From the NCBI GenBank assembly GCA_947069175.1, contig CAMTDV010001633.1, positions 57,332,102 through 57,396,101 of the forward strand: 64,000 bases of DNA, written 5' to 3'. Shown here piece by piece: positions 10,944 to 22,233 of the stretch. The stretch is from Scalesia atractyloides (taxonomy: Eukaryota; Streptophyta; Magnoliopsida; Asterales; Asteraceae). Under the pieces are notes generated by a model, which was not told the origin of the DNA, did no database searches, and worked only from the letters and a program-made list of their open reading frames with translations. Numbering within the stretch: the first letter of the stretch is position 1; every line of letters starts with the position of its first letter. The position numbers were made by a program, and so were the translations under genes.

Positions 10944-13094
10944 TTATTGATGAATGAAAGCAAGAGGTAGCAAGACGTACACACACCAAGTGTTTGATGA
11001 AATGCCTAAGTGACAAAATTTAGACGAAATTGTATGCAAGAACGTGGTAACAAGTATAGAATGTGATGATAATGAAATTGTTGGTAAACTTACATGAAGA
11101 AGGTGGATTTGATTGAATCCATATGGAGATTTTATTGGATTTCATAATTGGGTAAATGTAAGCACTAGTGGCTTGCACTATATGCTTGAATGGTGATGCA
11201 CACCATGTTTGAACTAGTTGCTTGATGGTAACTTGGAAATGGAAGCGTGCTAAATGTATAACATATGGAATTACTAATAAGGGATGATGTTATGATTATG
11301 TTAAGCTGGCTAACTTTATATGTGTTGTCAAATGTAGAATTATGAAAGCGTTAGTATGTGTAAAATTGGTTATGTATATATTATATGTAACTAAGTGATC
11401 ATGTAGTTGTATATGTCAACATGAGTATGAAATGCATATGAAGATCATTGTTATGGTCCACCATTTAAACATGAATGTATGTTCATAGGTTGGAAGTTAT
11501 ATGCTAGATAGTTGACTTCTGAAAGTCAACAAGGTATAAATAGTATTGTTAGGTTCAATTGTAAGAGTAGAGAAATCATGTGATATGTACTAGATCATTA
11601 TGTGTTGTGTATGATGATAATTGAGTTATGTGGGTATGGAACAAGGTGACAACTAGTCTATGTTTTATGCAAGCTAGTAATTGGCTATTGAAAGTCAAAG
11701 CAACCTATTGGTTGAAAATGAATGTTTGTGTGATTGACATGTGTACTATCAATGTTGTGGGAATGATTTCTTAGTATATAAATGAAGTTTGTTTGGGAGT
11801 AATGAGGAGTGGTTATGAAATGTACTAGGTTATTTATAGTTCAAATGTAAAGGAAATTGTTTGGTGAGATCGAACGGGTAAAAAAATAGAAAGTAACATG
11901 GTGAGATGTAGAAATTGGGTTTGATCTTGGGTTAAGTGTTAAAAGGATGTGGGGGCTTGAATAAGGTTGTTTCACGTCTTGGAACTCCTGGATACACGGT
12001 TAGTGAGTAGAAAGAACAAAAAAAACGAAAAATCAGCGTCTGCATTACAGGCGATGCGTCGGCGACGCCCTCCCCTTTTTCACCCAACGCCTTAAATGGC
12101 TGTCTACGCAAGTCCGATGCTGGAAATTGGTTTTTGTATTTTTATCACTTTTCTTTGTTTCTAAGGCCCCGATAAGCTTCCCAAAGGTACCTCAAGCCTA
12201 CTATAGGGTTTTGTGGGGTACGGGTAAGAACGGAAACCTATGGGAACATGTACGAAGACGTAGCGTGTATTCTAACGTTTGTAAATGTGGTTTTGTTATG
12301 AACATGGCTAAGTCTTATAAGTAAGATTTTATTGTATGCACATGATATAGTGTAATGTGGAAACCATAACTAAGCATGACTAGATATGAATATACGCGTA
12401 GACTAGTATATGAGTATTATGCGCATAGAGGTTGCGATTAGAATTTGTTTAATGGATATGTGAGCAAGTAAGACGTATGTAAGATTTTGGGTAGGGGATG
12501 TTCATAGTACGACTTTTATACACAAAAGAGTTGGATTAGATATTTTGTACACATGTTATTACACCATACATTTCCAAATGAATGAGCCTTGTACGAAGAT
12601 AAATATGGTGTTGACGATGTTAAGTGAGTTACTTTTGAGAATGAAATGAAGTGCAGGTACATTTTTGTAGACTCAGAGGGTTAGACTCCAAGATGAAATG
12701 CTCGAATTCAGAAGGATAACTGAATGGAATCTACAAGTGGATAAAACACGACGTGATCCTTTAGTTATACACTTTAGATTATATATATAATGTCACCAAG
12801 TACTAATAATGTGAACGTATGTGGTGACTGCAGGTTGCACAGAATTATGGATCATCATCACGAGGTTTAAGCAGTTGAAGATCGAGTAATATAATAGATT
12901 ATACGGGAATGTGTGATTATATAATTTTGTAAACATAAGTTGTGTTTTATTTCCTAAATGAGAACGGGTAATGTATTTATTGTAAAAGAGATATTTTAAA
13001 TGGACCTTCAAGCATGTCAAGACGTTTAAGAAGAAATTTTAATGCTCGTTTTTCTGTTGCGTGTTTATGGTTAAAACGTTTTAGGGTCTTACAA
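10944..13094 (+). mobile_element. Probable degraded LTR remnant, no coding content
   Basis: No protein motif is visible. The stretch ends in TTTTAGGGTCTTACA at about 13094, which resembles the 3' end of long gypsy LTRs. It holds a GC-rich, repetitive patch at 12028-12080 (GCGATGCGTCGGCGACGCC), unlike its AT-rich surroundings. The left boundary coincides with the SIRE LTR end, so the SIRE element may have inserted into this LTR, with the remainder outside the window. I could not find a matching LTR start. Confidence 0.35.
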
Positions 13095-13546
13095 AAACTA
13101 TAATTCATTTTCTAAAAACACACATTTTATTTATAGTTTGATTTTTTAATATGTAATATATTCTATACTAGAATGATATTCGTATCTTATCTCATTATAC
13201 ATATTTTCTAAAATACTATTTATATCAAAGTATTTATTATATCATTAATATCATAGTAGAGTTTAATTACAATTCATTTGTCATAACTTCATATCTTACA
13301 ATTTATTTTTTTAAAACGCTTACAGTTTTATAATCATTACCTTTATTTTTAAGTGTTAATAATTTACAACCGTAGATAATCAGATGGATTATATTGACAC
13401 AAAAGAGAAGTGAAAAGTTATGAAAATATATTTGGATAGCTGAAATGTAATTTTTCTTTTTTGTTACATTGATAATGATTATATACAAATTTGTAATTTA
13501 CATTTTTTTATATCCAAGCCGTGTAATATACGGGTTTGTAAGCTAG
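13095..13546 (+). mobile_element. Putative Helitron remnant, 3' terminus at 13546
   Basis: The AT-rich stretch ends with a short hairpin (CCGTGTAATATACGG at 13519-13533) followed after about 9 nt by CTAG and a T, the Helitron 3' signature (hairpin plus CTRR before a host T). The 5' end was not identified, so the start is approximate. No coding motif is present. Confidence 0.4.
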
Positions 13547-13999
13547 TATATATATTGGTGAATTATAAATAGAAAACTCATGTGAGTTACAAAAGCTTTA
13601 AAAACCAAATGGATGGACACCAGCCTGTCACGTGTTACACTTTTTCGCTACAACATTTTACTGACACCTACACACTTTTCATAACAGTGGAGAGAGAATG
13701 TGTTACATTTTTTTTTCAGTTGTTCACATTTTTTGTAACTCACATGTTACACTTTTTTATTGTTTATTGGTTTCAATTTTTTAGATTATACGAAGTGTAT
13801 GGATTTTAAAACTTATATTTATAAAGTTTTGATTTTGTAATGCACGTATAAAACATATTACATTTTTTTACAACGAGATTTTTTATGTAAAATGCAGTTG
13901 TCACGTTTTTTGTGTTAGATGAGAGAGGAGAGAGAAAAGTGTAAAGTTGTTACACTTTCTTCATACTGTAACATTGTCAGAAAAAATACCTTTTGTACT
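13547..13999. other. AT-rich spacer with repeated TGTTACA(C/T)TTTTT motifs
   Basis: No gene seen. Variants of TGTTACACTTTTT occur near 13634, 13701, 13745 and 13945, with GTAACATT near 13970, suggesting an old foldback or tandem repeat. No clear termini or target duplication. Confidence 0.3.
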
Positions 14000-14447
14000 T
14001 GAAAGTTCCACCAACGTGTTCATATGATGCAATTAGACGTGAAAAATGATGAAAACATACTACTCTACACAAAGGCAAGTGCGGAATCCATGCAATTGTG
14101 TGTGTATGACAAGAATTAGTAAATAAACGTTTTGTATTGATTTCGGCATCACTTCCTCTCTTTTAGCTCTTCTTTACAAATTGATCCAAAATGAAGGTTT
14201 TAGCCGATTTTTTATTCGATTCTGAGCCATAGCACAAGTAGATATGAGCCTTTTGTGCTCTGATACCACTTGAAAGTTTCAGGAACGTGTTCGTATGACG
14301 CGATAAAATGTGAAAAATAATGAAAAAGGATCTAAACCAAGTGAAGAATCCATGCAATCGTGTGTGTATGACAAGAATCGGTAAATAAACGTTTTGTATT
14401 GATTTCGGCAGCACTTTGTCTCTTTTACAAAATGCTCCAAATGAAAA
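14000..14447 (-). mobile_element. TRIM-like element: two short LTR-like direct repeats with a primer site between
   Basis: Direct repeat 1 starts TGAAAGTTCCACCAACGTG at 14000 and repeat 2 starts TGAAAGTTTCAGGAACGTG at 14271; both run for about 170-200 bp, sharing ATCCATGCAAT, GTGTGTATGACAAGAAT and GTTTTGTATTGATTTCGGCA. Immediately left of repeat 2 the plus strand reads GCTCTGATACCA (14257-14268) plus CT, a perfect tRNA-iMet primer complement at the usual 2-nt spacing. Repeat 1 is followed by a pyrimidine run (purine-rich on minus), a plausible polypurine tract. With about 85 bp of internal sequence and no ORF this fits a terminal-repeat retrotransposon in miniature. The LTR 3' ends are unclear. 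Confidence 0.5.
14257..14268 (-). other. Primer-binding site of TRIM-like element
   Basis: The plus strand is GCTCTGATACCA, identical to the site at 10298-10309, placed 2 nt before the TG of the direct repeat at 14271. Confidence 0.7.
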
Positions 14448-14784
14448 TGATCACAATAGCGTACCACCACATCTATTTCTTGACAAATTGTATCACCTAC
14501 TAGCGCACCACTTGTGCATAATGCATCAATGATGCGATGCGCAAGACTCCTCCACTACGTATCATTGGTTTGTTTACATGAATGTCAAACATAAACTAAA
14601 ACTAAACAATCCAAGGAACGTGCTACCGTATAAAAAATAGACTAATACAAAAGACGCAGGCATTAGATATACGTGTACTAACAATACCTATTAAAATCCA
14701 CCATTGATCACATGAGATTAATGGTGGATATGAAGTTTTCTGGGTTTTTCTAATTAAGGTGGGGTTTCGATTTATCCTTTCCCC
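14448..14784. other. Unassigned spacer
   Basis: I see no ORF of interest, repeat termini or regulatory signal in this stretch. Confidence 0.4.
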
Positions 14785-14811
14785 ATATATATATTATATA
14801 TATATATATAT

Positions 14812-15179
14812 GGATCAGTTAAGATGAGAATCACCACGAGTTGCGAGACCCGCGAGAACTTTTTGATTCGGGGTGAGTTTGACCAATTTTTTTTTACATA
14901 AACGTAGATGAAAATATTATAAATACGTCTGTAAAAAAGTAAAACAAGTTGTTCAGGCGGTAGTTTTGACTTGTGTTACGCAAGGCGTAATAGAAAGTTG
15001 CATCAGTCAAAACTGTCAAAACTACCGACTCGACAATTTTTTAAAATTCATTTTACAAATGTGTTTATAATATTTTCATCTACACGTTTTTGCAAAAAAA
15101 ATTTGGCCCAAGTCGCCCCGGATCAAAAAGTTCTTGCGGTTCTCGCAACTCGTGATGGTTCTCATTTGAATCGAATCCT
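14812..15179. mobile_element. Foldback MITE-like element between TA/CA microsatellites
   Basis: The left arm (from GGATCAGTTAAGATGAG) and the right arm (ending CTCATTTGAATCGAATCC) are inverted repeats over at least 100 bp, including ACGAGTTGCGAGA on the left and its complement TCTCGCAACTCGT on the right. The centre is also inverted: GGTAGTTTTGAC and GTCAAAACTACC. The whole unit can fold into one hairpin. It is flanked by TA-rich tracts on both sides. No ORF. Confidence 0.7.
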
Positions 15180-15180
15180 A

Positions 15181-15208
15181 CACACACACACATATATATA
15201 TATATATA
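15181..15208. repeat. (CA)n(TA)n microsatellite
   Basis: Simple CA then TA dinucleotide tract between the foldback element and the putative Helitron start. Confidence 0.9.
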
Positions 15209-15866
15209 TGTATATACTATATTAATAAGCATATCCAAAGGGCAAATATGGTCATTTGCCACTTTTTCAACATTTACAACACTTAAAGCTTTATGTACAA
15301 CTCTAAAGCATAATGAACTTTTGGCGGCCAAATCTATTTCCAAATTTTGAAATCCCGCTTCCCATCCCAAAACTCTCATTATTTCCATATCCCCTAACGC
15401 GAGACCCGTCATTCTCCCTTCCCACTTTTTTTCTCAAGCCACCACAATGCCGCCACCTCCACCTTACAGGAGAGGAAAGGGGGAAAAGAAAGTTTAGGAA
15501 TCAGGAAAGAAGAGCCACCGGTTGCGATGGTGTACGACGGACGACGAAAACCGAGGATTTCGTATATATTCTGACTGTAAGAGGCAGTTCTACGAGATTT
15601 AAACACTCCAACATCTTTATTAGGTAAGGAATCAACTAAACCTTGTTGATTTTTGTTGATTTCGGTTTTGCTCTCATTATCTCAAATTCAGATATGGTTG
15701 TATTTAAGGAAGAATTTTAAATTGTTCATATTTCTCTCAGATCTAGGGTTTGAGTTGGATAATTTGAATCTCATAATCTCTGTTCAAACAGGTCCAATTC
15801 AAACACAAAAAACTGAACCATTGTGTATTCCATTAGAAGAACACCTTTGCGTCATCCTTTGAAGAG

Positions 15867-15995
15867 ATGGGGAGCTTTGTTTCAGTTTCTGTATCCTTCA
15901 ATAATGGTGTGCCTAAGGTTTATCCAAAACATAGATGCCTCCGCCTCTTCAGCACCGCTATCAACGAGCCTGTTAGGCCTCAGAGATCGCAGATG
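15867..15995 (+). pseudogene. Exon-like fragment, unidentified, transit-peptide-like
   Basis: From the ATG at 15867 the translation MGSFVSVSVSFNNGVPKV continues through KHRCLRLFSTAINEPVRP and meets GTAAGT, a good splice donor, at about 15996. It is serine/arginine-rich and low in acids, like an organelle transit peptide. I do not recognise the source gene. It lies inside the putative Helitron and is probably captured. Confidence 0.35.
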
Positions 15996-16488
15996 TGGTA
16001 AGTTTTGCTACTCACTTCACCCAAATTCAACAGACCTGAGATCTACAAAGTATAAACTCTCTTTAGTTTTGATCTCTTTACAGCCATCAATAGGAATGTT
16101 ACGAATTAAAAGATGGAGCTGAGCTTTTGGACATCATCTTTACCAAGGTTTAGTTATTAAATGTTGATATGGCTGGCTTTCAAGTAATCATTCATAATTT
16201 GTGTGATCTAATCCAACTTTTATGTATTTGTTAAATTTATAGAGTGGTGTCTATGGTTCACCAAACCGAACCTATACACATGTAGCCTCATCGCCCCCAT
16301 TTTTTAGTGGGTTATTGCTGAGTAGAGTTTAGTCATGTACACACGCTTGTTGTCAATGGTGAAGTTACCTTTTTATAATTTTTATCCATCCTTTATGGCG
16401 GTGTTTTGATGTTTGTTTTAAACAGATTATCTGGTTACTTACAGGGATAGTATTCAGTTTTAGATAATCTATAGTATTTAATTATATA

Positions 16489-16489
16489 C

Positions 16490-16532
<43 letters not shown>
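16489..16532. repeat. (TA)n(CA)n microsatellite
   Basis: About six TA units followed by about fifteen CA units. Confidence 0.95.
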
Positions 16533-16535
<3 letters not shown>

Positions 16536-16846
16536 TTCTACATTTCCAGTTGCAAAATTTTGTCCAAAAATTCAGTATTACTTTAATTTCGTAGCTCAAA
16601 TACGACATAGTAAAAACACATGAACATAACATACTATACTCATGTTTCCAATTGCAAAATAATGTTCATGTGTTTTTACTATGTTTTGTCGTATATAAAT
16701 TATGAGTGTTTTTAGACTTTGCAAACTTTTTGGAGTTCTATGTTTTATTAGGTAATGATTTTACGGACCTCTACTATAGTTTTGCAGATTATTTTGCGTA
16801 AAAGAGTATTCATTGGTGGTTACTTTTGTACAAACAACTACTAGAT

Positions 16847-16926
16847 ATGGCTGGTGTAAGGGACATGTCAAAAGTGATATTGCTTGAAGATCCTTCTAGC
16901 AAAGAGAGAGGTTATTGGCAATGTGT
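16847..16926 (+). pseudogene. BAG-family co-chaperone exon fragment
   Basis: The translation MAGVRDMSKVILLEDPSSKE resembles the segment at the end of the ubiquitin-like domain and start of the BAG domain in plant BAG1-4 proteins (typical form AGVKDKSKVVLLEDP, from general family knowledge). BAG proteins are Hsp70 nucleotide-exchange co-chaperones. Only about 26 codons remain, followed by an unrelated frame. It lies in the putative Helitron with fragments of other genes, which suggests capture at the DNA level. Identification is by eye. Confidence 0.5.
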
Positions 16927-17360
16927 GCAGATTATAATCATACTTCGGTTTCTTTCTGATGAAGGTAACACTTGAGAGATATTTGGAAATGAAGGGTGCT
17001 GATGGCGGTGCAAGAGACTAAATGATGTGGTTTAAGAGTGCTTTTTTCTGTTTCAGGTAACTAAAATCTCGAATTCACTTTACTTCAATACATGCTTTAC
17101 ATCGTTTTGTTTATTTGAAAAACTGTTTTAATTGATGGGCAGCCAAAACAATTACAAGTTAATGGGTAGCCAATTATGATCAGAGGAATAAACAGGCATG
17201 ACACCCATCACATATATGAAAGACAAACATTGAATCTTGCACGATTTCGTACTTTTAATCAGTCGGTAATGACTTATTCTAACGGCATGTATTTGAATCT
17301 GATATATTCTAATCCATAGTTATGTTGATCACCTGATTGTATTCACTTTTGTGTTACCAG

Positions 17361-17422
17361 CTACCAGGGTTCTGTGCAGGAGACAACCCCTTAATAGTGA
17401 AAGAAATATTTGGTGCTGCAAA
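17361..17422 (+). pseudogene. Short exon-like fragment of unknown source
   Basis: LPGFCAGDNPLIVKEIFGAA is open between a good acceptor (TGTTACCAG) and a good donor (GTAAGC). The flanking splice signals suggest a captured exon with part of its introns. I do not recognise the gene. Confidence 0.35.
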
Positions 17423-17694
17423 GTAAGCATCTTTCCTTTATAGATTAAATTACCTTTTTACCCTCCGTATTTGGAATCTTTCAATCCCATAACAACATGG
17501 GCAGTGTGGGTGACAGTAAACTGGGTTCGGGTCAAATGGGTTGGTGTGGGCCCGACCTCTAAATTGTCTGCAATTAAGGAACCATACACTTCCAGATGAT
17601 TGCCATTACTAAACTAGATGAACAGGGTAAGCTATATAATTAATGCCTTTTCTATTTTTTTGTTTCATAATTTAGAAGAATGTAACGTTTACAT

Positions 17695-17976
17695 TCCGGA
17701 AGGGTGAAAGTGGATACCAAGCAAAGTTAATATTATGATTTGGAAGTCGAAATGGACAGAATCGTGACGCTGAATGGTTTAAAGAGGAGGAACATTAGTG
17801 TGGAGGATACCGTGTGTTTGATGTGTAACGACGGTGAAGAATCGACGGAACACATTTTCACTTCTACAGTGGTTTCGGTGAATATTTGTAGCTGGTGTAA
17901 AATACCCCCCCAGGTTTGTTCTCTGTTAGAGATCTTTTGGAATGTCACGAACATGCAGTTCGGTTCATGGCAGTAA
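17695..17976 (+). pseudogene. LINE ORF2 C-terminal fragment (zf-RVT zinc-binding domain)
   Basis: WIPSKVNIMIWK, then after a frameshift EMDRIVTLNGLKRRNI, VCLMCNDGEESTEHIFTS and ICSWCKIPP. This is the pattern of the zinc-binding domain found after reverse transcriptase in plant L1-type LINEs (C-x2-C ... E-x2-HIF). It stops at 17976. It is a short remnant inside the putative Helitron; no RT or poly(A) tail is visible. Confidence 0.7.
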
Positions 17977-18109
17977 CCTTCCTTTAGCATTTGCTCCACA
18001 TAATCCATCTGTTAGGTAATCCAATGATAAATTTCACATTTACTTTTACGGTTTTACCTGCTATCAAATTCTGATATTTTCTTTTTTTTGTTTTGTATCT
18101 GTATAAGGA

Positions 18110-18217
18110 GGGACGATACGGGATCCCTAGAACAGGCCCTTGTGCTGGTACATGATATGGGTCCAAACTGGGAGCTTATAAGTAATGCCACTGTTGATGT
18201 GTGTATTTTAAGTCTAC
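18110..18217 (+). pseudogene. EAF1-like chromatin-complex gene fragment (SANT region)
   Basis: The frame reads SLEQALVLVHDMGPNWELIS. The stretch VHDMGPNWELIS matches the segment I know from the SANT/Myb-like region of plant EAF1 (NuA4 histone acetyltransferase complex). It follows an intron-like TTTTGTATCTGTATAAG and diverges after ISNATVD. About 35 codons are present. It is best read as a captured exon inside the putative Helitron. Confidence 0.5.
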
Positions 18218-18547
18218 CTTGCTAAATGGTGTGTGTGTAAAGGTTTGTTATGGTTCAGGTTATTCTATTGTTAGGCGATTTGCTAGGGTGCTTTTTATGG
18301 TCTTTTAGGAGGCAGCCTTTGCTGATGCTCTGTGCTTTTAATACAGCCTGCACCTTGCTAGGCTGATACTCTTTATTGTTGTTAAAAAAGGGATGTCATG
18401 ACAAGGTAATCATTGTACCCTTTCTTTCTTTTTATTTATTTTTTCCATTAATCTTTACGACTTTAAAATTTACTTAGACAATTATCCGAGTCAGTGTTAT
18501 ACAAAAGGTATGCTTGATTAAGTTTTGACCTTTTCTTTGTTTTGCAG

Positions 18548-18650
18548 GTGCAAGTATAGTATCAGGGTTCTTTGCTGCAGCCTGCAGTTTGCGTTTTGAT
18601 TATGTGAAAACCCAAATTCAGATATACAGCCTGACATGGAAGTTGTAGAG
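18548..18650 (+). pseudogene. Mitochondrial dicarboxylate/tricarboxylate carrier exon fragment
   Basis: After an acceptor (TTTTGCAG) the translation is ASIVSGFFAAACSLRFDYVK then TQIQ, matching the third repeat of the plant mitochondrial DTC carrier (normal form SGFFAAACSLPFDYVKTQIQ). The carrier signature Px[DE]xx[KR] is damaged: the proline is now arginine. After TQIQ the frame degenerates and stops. Intron-like sequence before it indicates DNA-level capture rather than retrocopying. Confidence 0.6.
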
Positions 18651-19692
18651 ATCGGGGTTCGGGACTTTTAGAGGATCGGGTCAACTCAGTCAATGGGAGT
18701 GGGACTTTTAGCCGAACTCGATCAGTTTGCAAACCCAACATGAGGGAACGTATAATTGAGCATGATAACTTAGTTAACAAATTAGTAAACTTAATAGTTT
18801 CAGCTTCTTTATAATAGGCATGTTAAAGTCATTTGTTTTTTAGTTTAATTCTTACTGTTAAAGGTAGCAAAAAAATGGCGGATGGGAGGTCAAAACAAGT
18901 AATATGTTCGGGGTACGGGTTGGTTTGGTCCAATACACCTTTTCCCAAAAGCTTTGAGCTTTTTGTAAATAACGAGTGTATATTACAATTGTTAAAAACA
19001 CAATATTTTTGTTATAAAATCCATGTTTCGGTTCAGTTTTAGGAGGTTTTTATGATTGGGTGTCTGTTGACCCGTTCGATAAATGCAGGCGGGTATATGC
19101 TGAACTCAGTCACAATGACTGAGAATTTAATCCTGAGGCTTCCTAATCTTAAAATTTGTAAGTTATACTTTGACCTATAAGTAATCAATTTTCTTTTTCT
19201 GCTGAATTAATCAACATTTAGCTATTATCTACTACAATATATGGATATGTTGTGATATTGTTTCAAAGTTCTTTGATTGTTGCTGCTTTAGAGTTTGAGC
19301 CAATGTGAAAGTTCAACTTAATTTGCTTGTGTTAGGCTTTTAAGCAAGTTATATATATATATCTCAGCTAATTAAGCTTTGATGGAAAGTGCATTAACAA
19401 TTTTATTGTTTTCGTTCTGCCCTTTTGTACTTGTATATGCAAACCAAATTCACCCACTAAGGGGAAGCAGATTTCACCTTTTGTTTTTGATGAATGATTA
19501 TTGAAAAGTACGGAGATATAGGAGATCTTGAAATAAAATCGTGGAGAAACACGAGTTGTTGAATTAAAATACATTTAACTCCAATCTGGATGGCTACAAG
19601 TTAACTAATTTTGTTGAACCATTGAAAGTTAATTTTTTTTGATCTTGCTATGTCTCTTGGTCAGCTGAATCTTTGTTGGCATCATATTTCAG

Positions 19693-19797
19693 GTATGGAG
19701 TTATCGTTCACAAAGGAGGATGCAATGAAGTAGTTTCATATGGGACCGTTAGTGGTCTTGCTGTTCAGTCTGACCTTGTTGATCATATTTTATGTAA
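19693..19797 (+). pseudogene. Exon-like fragment, unidentified
   Basis: After an acceptor-like TATTTCAG the frame YGVIVHKGGCNEVVSYGTVS continues through GLAVQSDLVDHIL. It is well composed for a folded domain but I do not recognise it. It lies inside the putative Helitron. Confidence 0.3.
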
Positions 19798-20345
19798 ATA
19801 TTTAATATTTAACTAATTTTTTTTCCAAAAAAAGTATTCAATTAAAACTTTAGATAACTAGCAAAGCCTTTATCACTGCTGAAAAAAACAACGCCTAACC
19901 TCAATCTTCAGAGTAGAGAGAGATCTAACAAACGAATCGTCTTATTGTAACCGACGATCATCAACGGACCACCTATGCCGTTCAACCGCAAGTGTGCCCT
20001 AAGATTTCATGCTGTCTTTTACCAAATAAGGTGAAGCCTGTCTCGGTCACCACACTTGCCTTAAGTAAGAGAAAAAGGGCAAGAGACGAAAGAAATATGG
20101 TGGCAAGCCAATGAAGTGAAAAATGTAAATACTAGCAGCCACAACTTGGACCAATAGTGCAATATAATATAATGTAACTATTAGGCTAAAAATACCAACC
20201 TAAGTATAGTATAATATGCTATATTGCAATATAACCATTAGGCTTAAAAGAACAACCAATAATGCCAAATATATCAAAAAGGGTGATGAGATAGTCCAAT
20301 TAGTTTAAGGGGTTTTATACTTATAGCCAACATATCCTATTTCAA

Positions 20346-20560
20346 ACTTTTAAAGTAAGGATGAGCATATGCTACTGGTACTGAATTTCTCAAATTAAAA
20401 TAATTCAGTACTGTTTCGGTACTAAGATTTGGTGTTTTTGGTACCGGTTAGGTATCGGTTTTTACCTTTAAATACAAGTTTCGTACCGATACCATACCAT
20501 ACCGGATATTTTCAATACCAGTATCCACTTTTTAGGATTTTCGGTACCGGTTGGTACTGA
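20346..20560. repeat. Small foldback with GGTACCGGT motifs
   Basis: GGTACCGGTT and its inverted forms (TTTCGGTACCGG, ATACCATACCGGAT) recur on both arms, so the stretch can fold back. It resembles the GTACCGG-type short inverted repeats seen in some plant hAT-like MITEs; the superfamily call is weak. It is nested in the putative Helitron. Confidence 0.35.
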
Positions 20561-20980
20561 GTTCATTTCTATTCTAAAATATTGATGTGGGATAGTGTAA
20601 AATTTGCTTCATTTTGCTTAATGAACCAAATTTATTCATCAAGTTTTTAATAGAAAAATAATAAGTATAAAATAGACTTTCAATTGGTTTTCTCGAAAAT
20701 ATTATTACAAATAAACAAAGTTGAAATACAATTATATACGAACTTGATTTTGTTACATATTGATTTGCAAAAAACCATAAGAGTGTATTTTATTACCTTT
20801 TGATTTACAACAAACCATAAGAGTGCATTCAATGATCATTGATATTACGAATAAGAAAACTAACTAAAGTACTATACAATATATCACGAGACGACTGATA
20901 AACTAACGATAAACGAGTATCCTATTTTAAATCGCCACTCCCGCCGCATCGCGTGGTTAAATAACTAGTATATATATATA

Positions 20981-22156
20981 GGACAAGGATCCGTTAGGAA
21001 CCACCCTTTATTGCGAGAACCGCGAGAACCAGTGTGAACACAAACAGTAATACCTAAAAAATCCAAAAAAATACCAATTTTTTTTAATATTTTTTTTGAA
21101 AATTCGCTATATTTACTCAACAATAAAAAAAATTTTCAAAATTTTTTTTTAGTACCAACTATCCATGCACATATGCATTTTCGTCATTTCTTTGACAAAT
21201 TCCGTAATACATTACAAACATTAGACAATTGTACTTTCAGTTACACTACCATGTGTAACATACTACTTTTTACGTTACCAATATTAGCAATGCACATGTG
21301 CATCTATATATATCAACATGAAATAAGGTGTTTTGGTATACTAATTTGAATACATTTTCTCTTTCATCTATCATACCATATAATACACTACCATGCACAT
21401 GTGCATTTTTATCATTTCTTTGACAAATTCCGTAATACATTACAAACATTAGATAATTGTACTTTCATTTACACTACCATGTGTAATACACTACTTTTTA
21501 CGTTACCAATATAAGAAATGCATATGTGCATCTATATGTATCAACATGAAATAAGGTGTTTTGGTACACTACTTTGAATACACTTTCTCTTTCATCTATC
21601 ATACCATCCATAATACACTTCCATTACCTCCTACCATCCATAATACAATACCATTACCTCCTACTATTTATAATACAATACCAATACCAATACCAATATT
21701 TTCACTTTATTACATGTATATCAACACCGTTTATATCATCCAATCAACATATTACATCATAAAGTGACAACTATAATGAACCCATCAACCACTAGATATA
21801 ACTAACCATAAAACATATATATGAGCCTACTTAATCATTCAAAATCACAAACTTTTTGTACCAAAACACGGTATATAATGGTTATACATAATGATACACA
21901 TGTGCATTTAATGTAAAATTGAGTGTATTATGGATGGTATTGTAAATGAAAGTGCAATTGTCTACTAGTGATAACGTATTACTGAATTTGTCGAAGTTAT
22001 GATACATATGCATGGATAACTGTTACTCGAAAAAAAGTATTTTTTTTGGTAACGAAATATAACGATTTTTATTAAAAAAATATTAAAAAAATTTTGAGTG
22101 CTTTTTTGATTTTTTTAGAATCTATTTTGCAATAAAGGTGGTTATCGCATGAACCT

Positions 22157-22162
<6 letters not shown>
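20981..22162 (+). mobile_element. 1.2-kb foldback element, copy 1 (TA-flanked)
   Basis: The left end reads AGGATCCGTTAGGAACCACC followed by TTGCGAGAACCGCGAGAACC. The right end (AATAAAGGTGGTTATCGCAT then GAACCTTACCC) is its approximate inverse. Inside, a block with the palindrome ATGCACATGTGCAT and TGACAAATTCCGTAATACATT is tandemly duplicated (from about 21166 and 21390) and then appears inverted towards the right end. TA microsatellites flank both sides. Two further copies are at 37736-38909 and 38919-40113. No ORF of substance; non-autonomous. Confidence 0.7.

Positions 22163-22229
<67 letters not shown>
22163..22229. repeat. (TA)n microsatellite
   Basis: About 33 uninterrupted TA units between two foldback elements. 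Confidence 0.97.

Positions 22230-22233
<4 letters not shown>

Larger units (their letters stand above)
15209..20968 (+). mobile_element. Putative non-autonomous Helitron carrying gene fragments
   Basis: The left end reads TGTATATACTATATTAATAAG, very close to the usual plant Helitron start (TCTATAYTATATTAATAAG) with the second base changed; I quote it from memory as established knowledge. The right end has a GC-rich imperfect hairpin (CCGCCGCATCGCGTGG, 20941-20956) followed by TTAAATAACTAG and a host T, the expected 3' signature. The interior (5.8 kb) holds no Rep/helicase but several exon-like fragments of unrelated genes with splice-like borders, as in gene-capturing Helitrons. TA-rich host sequence lies on both sides. 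The ends are assigned by eye, so boundaries are tentative. Confidence 0.55.

Noticed and set aside
10944..13094. Complete long LTR
   Set aside because: Only a plausible 3' end is visible; no TG start, partner LTR or target duplication found, so it is listed only as a weak remnant.
15303..15627. Open frame of 104 codons at the start of the putative Helitron
   Set aside because: Composition looks random, no recognisable motif, and the opposite strand is also open; treated as chance.
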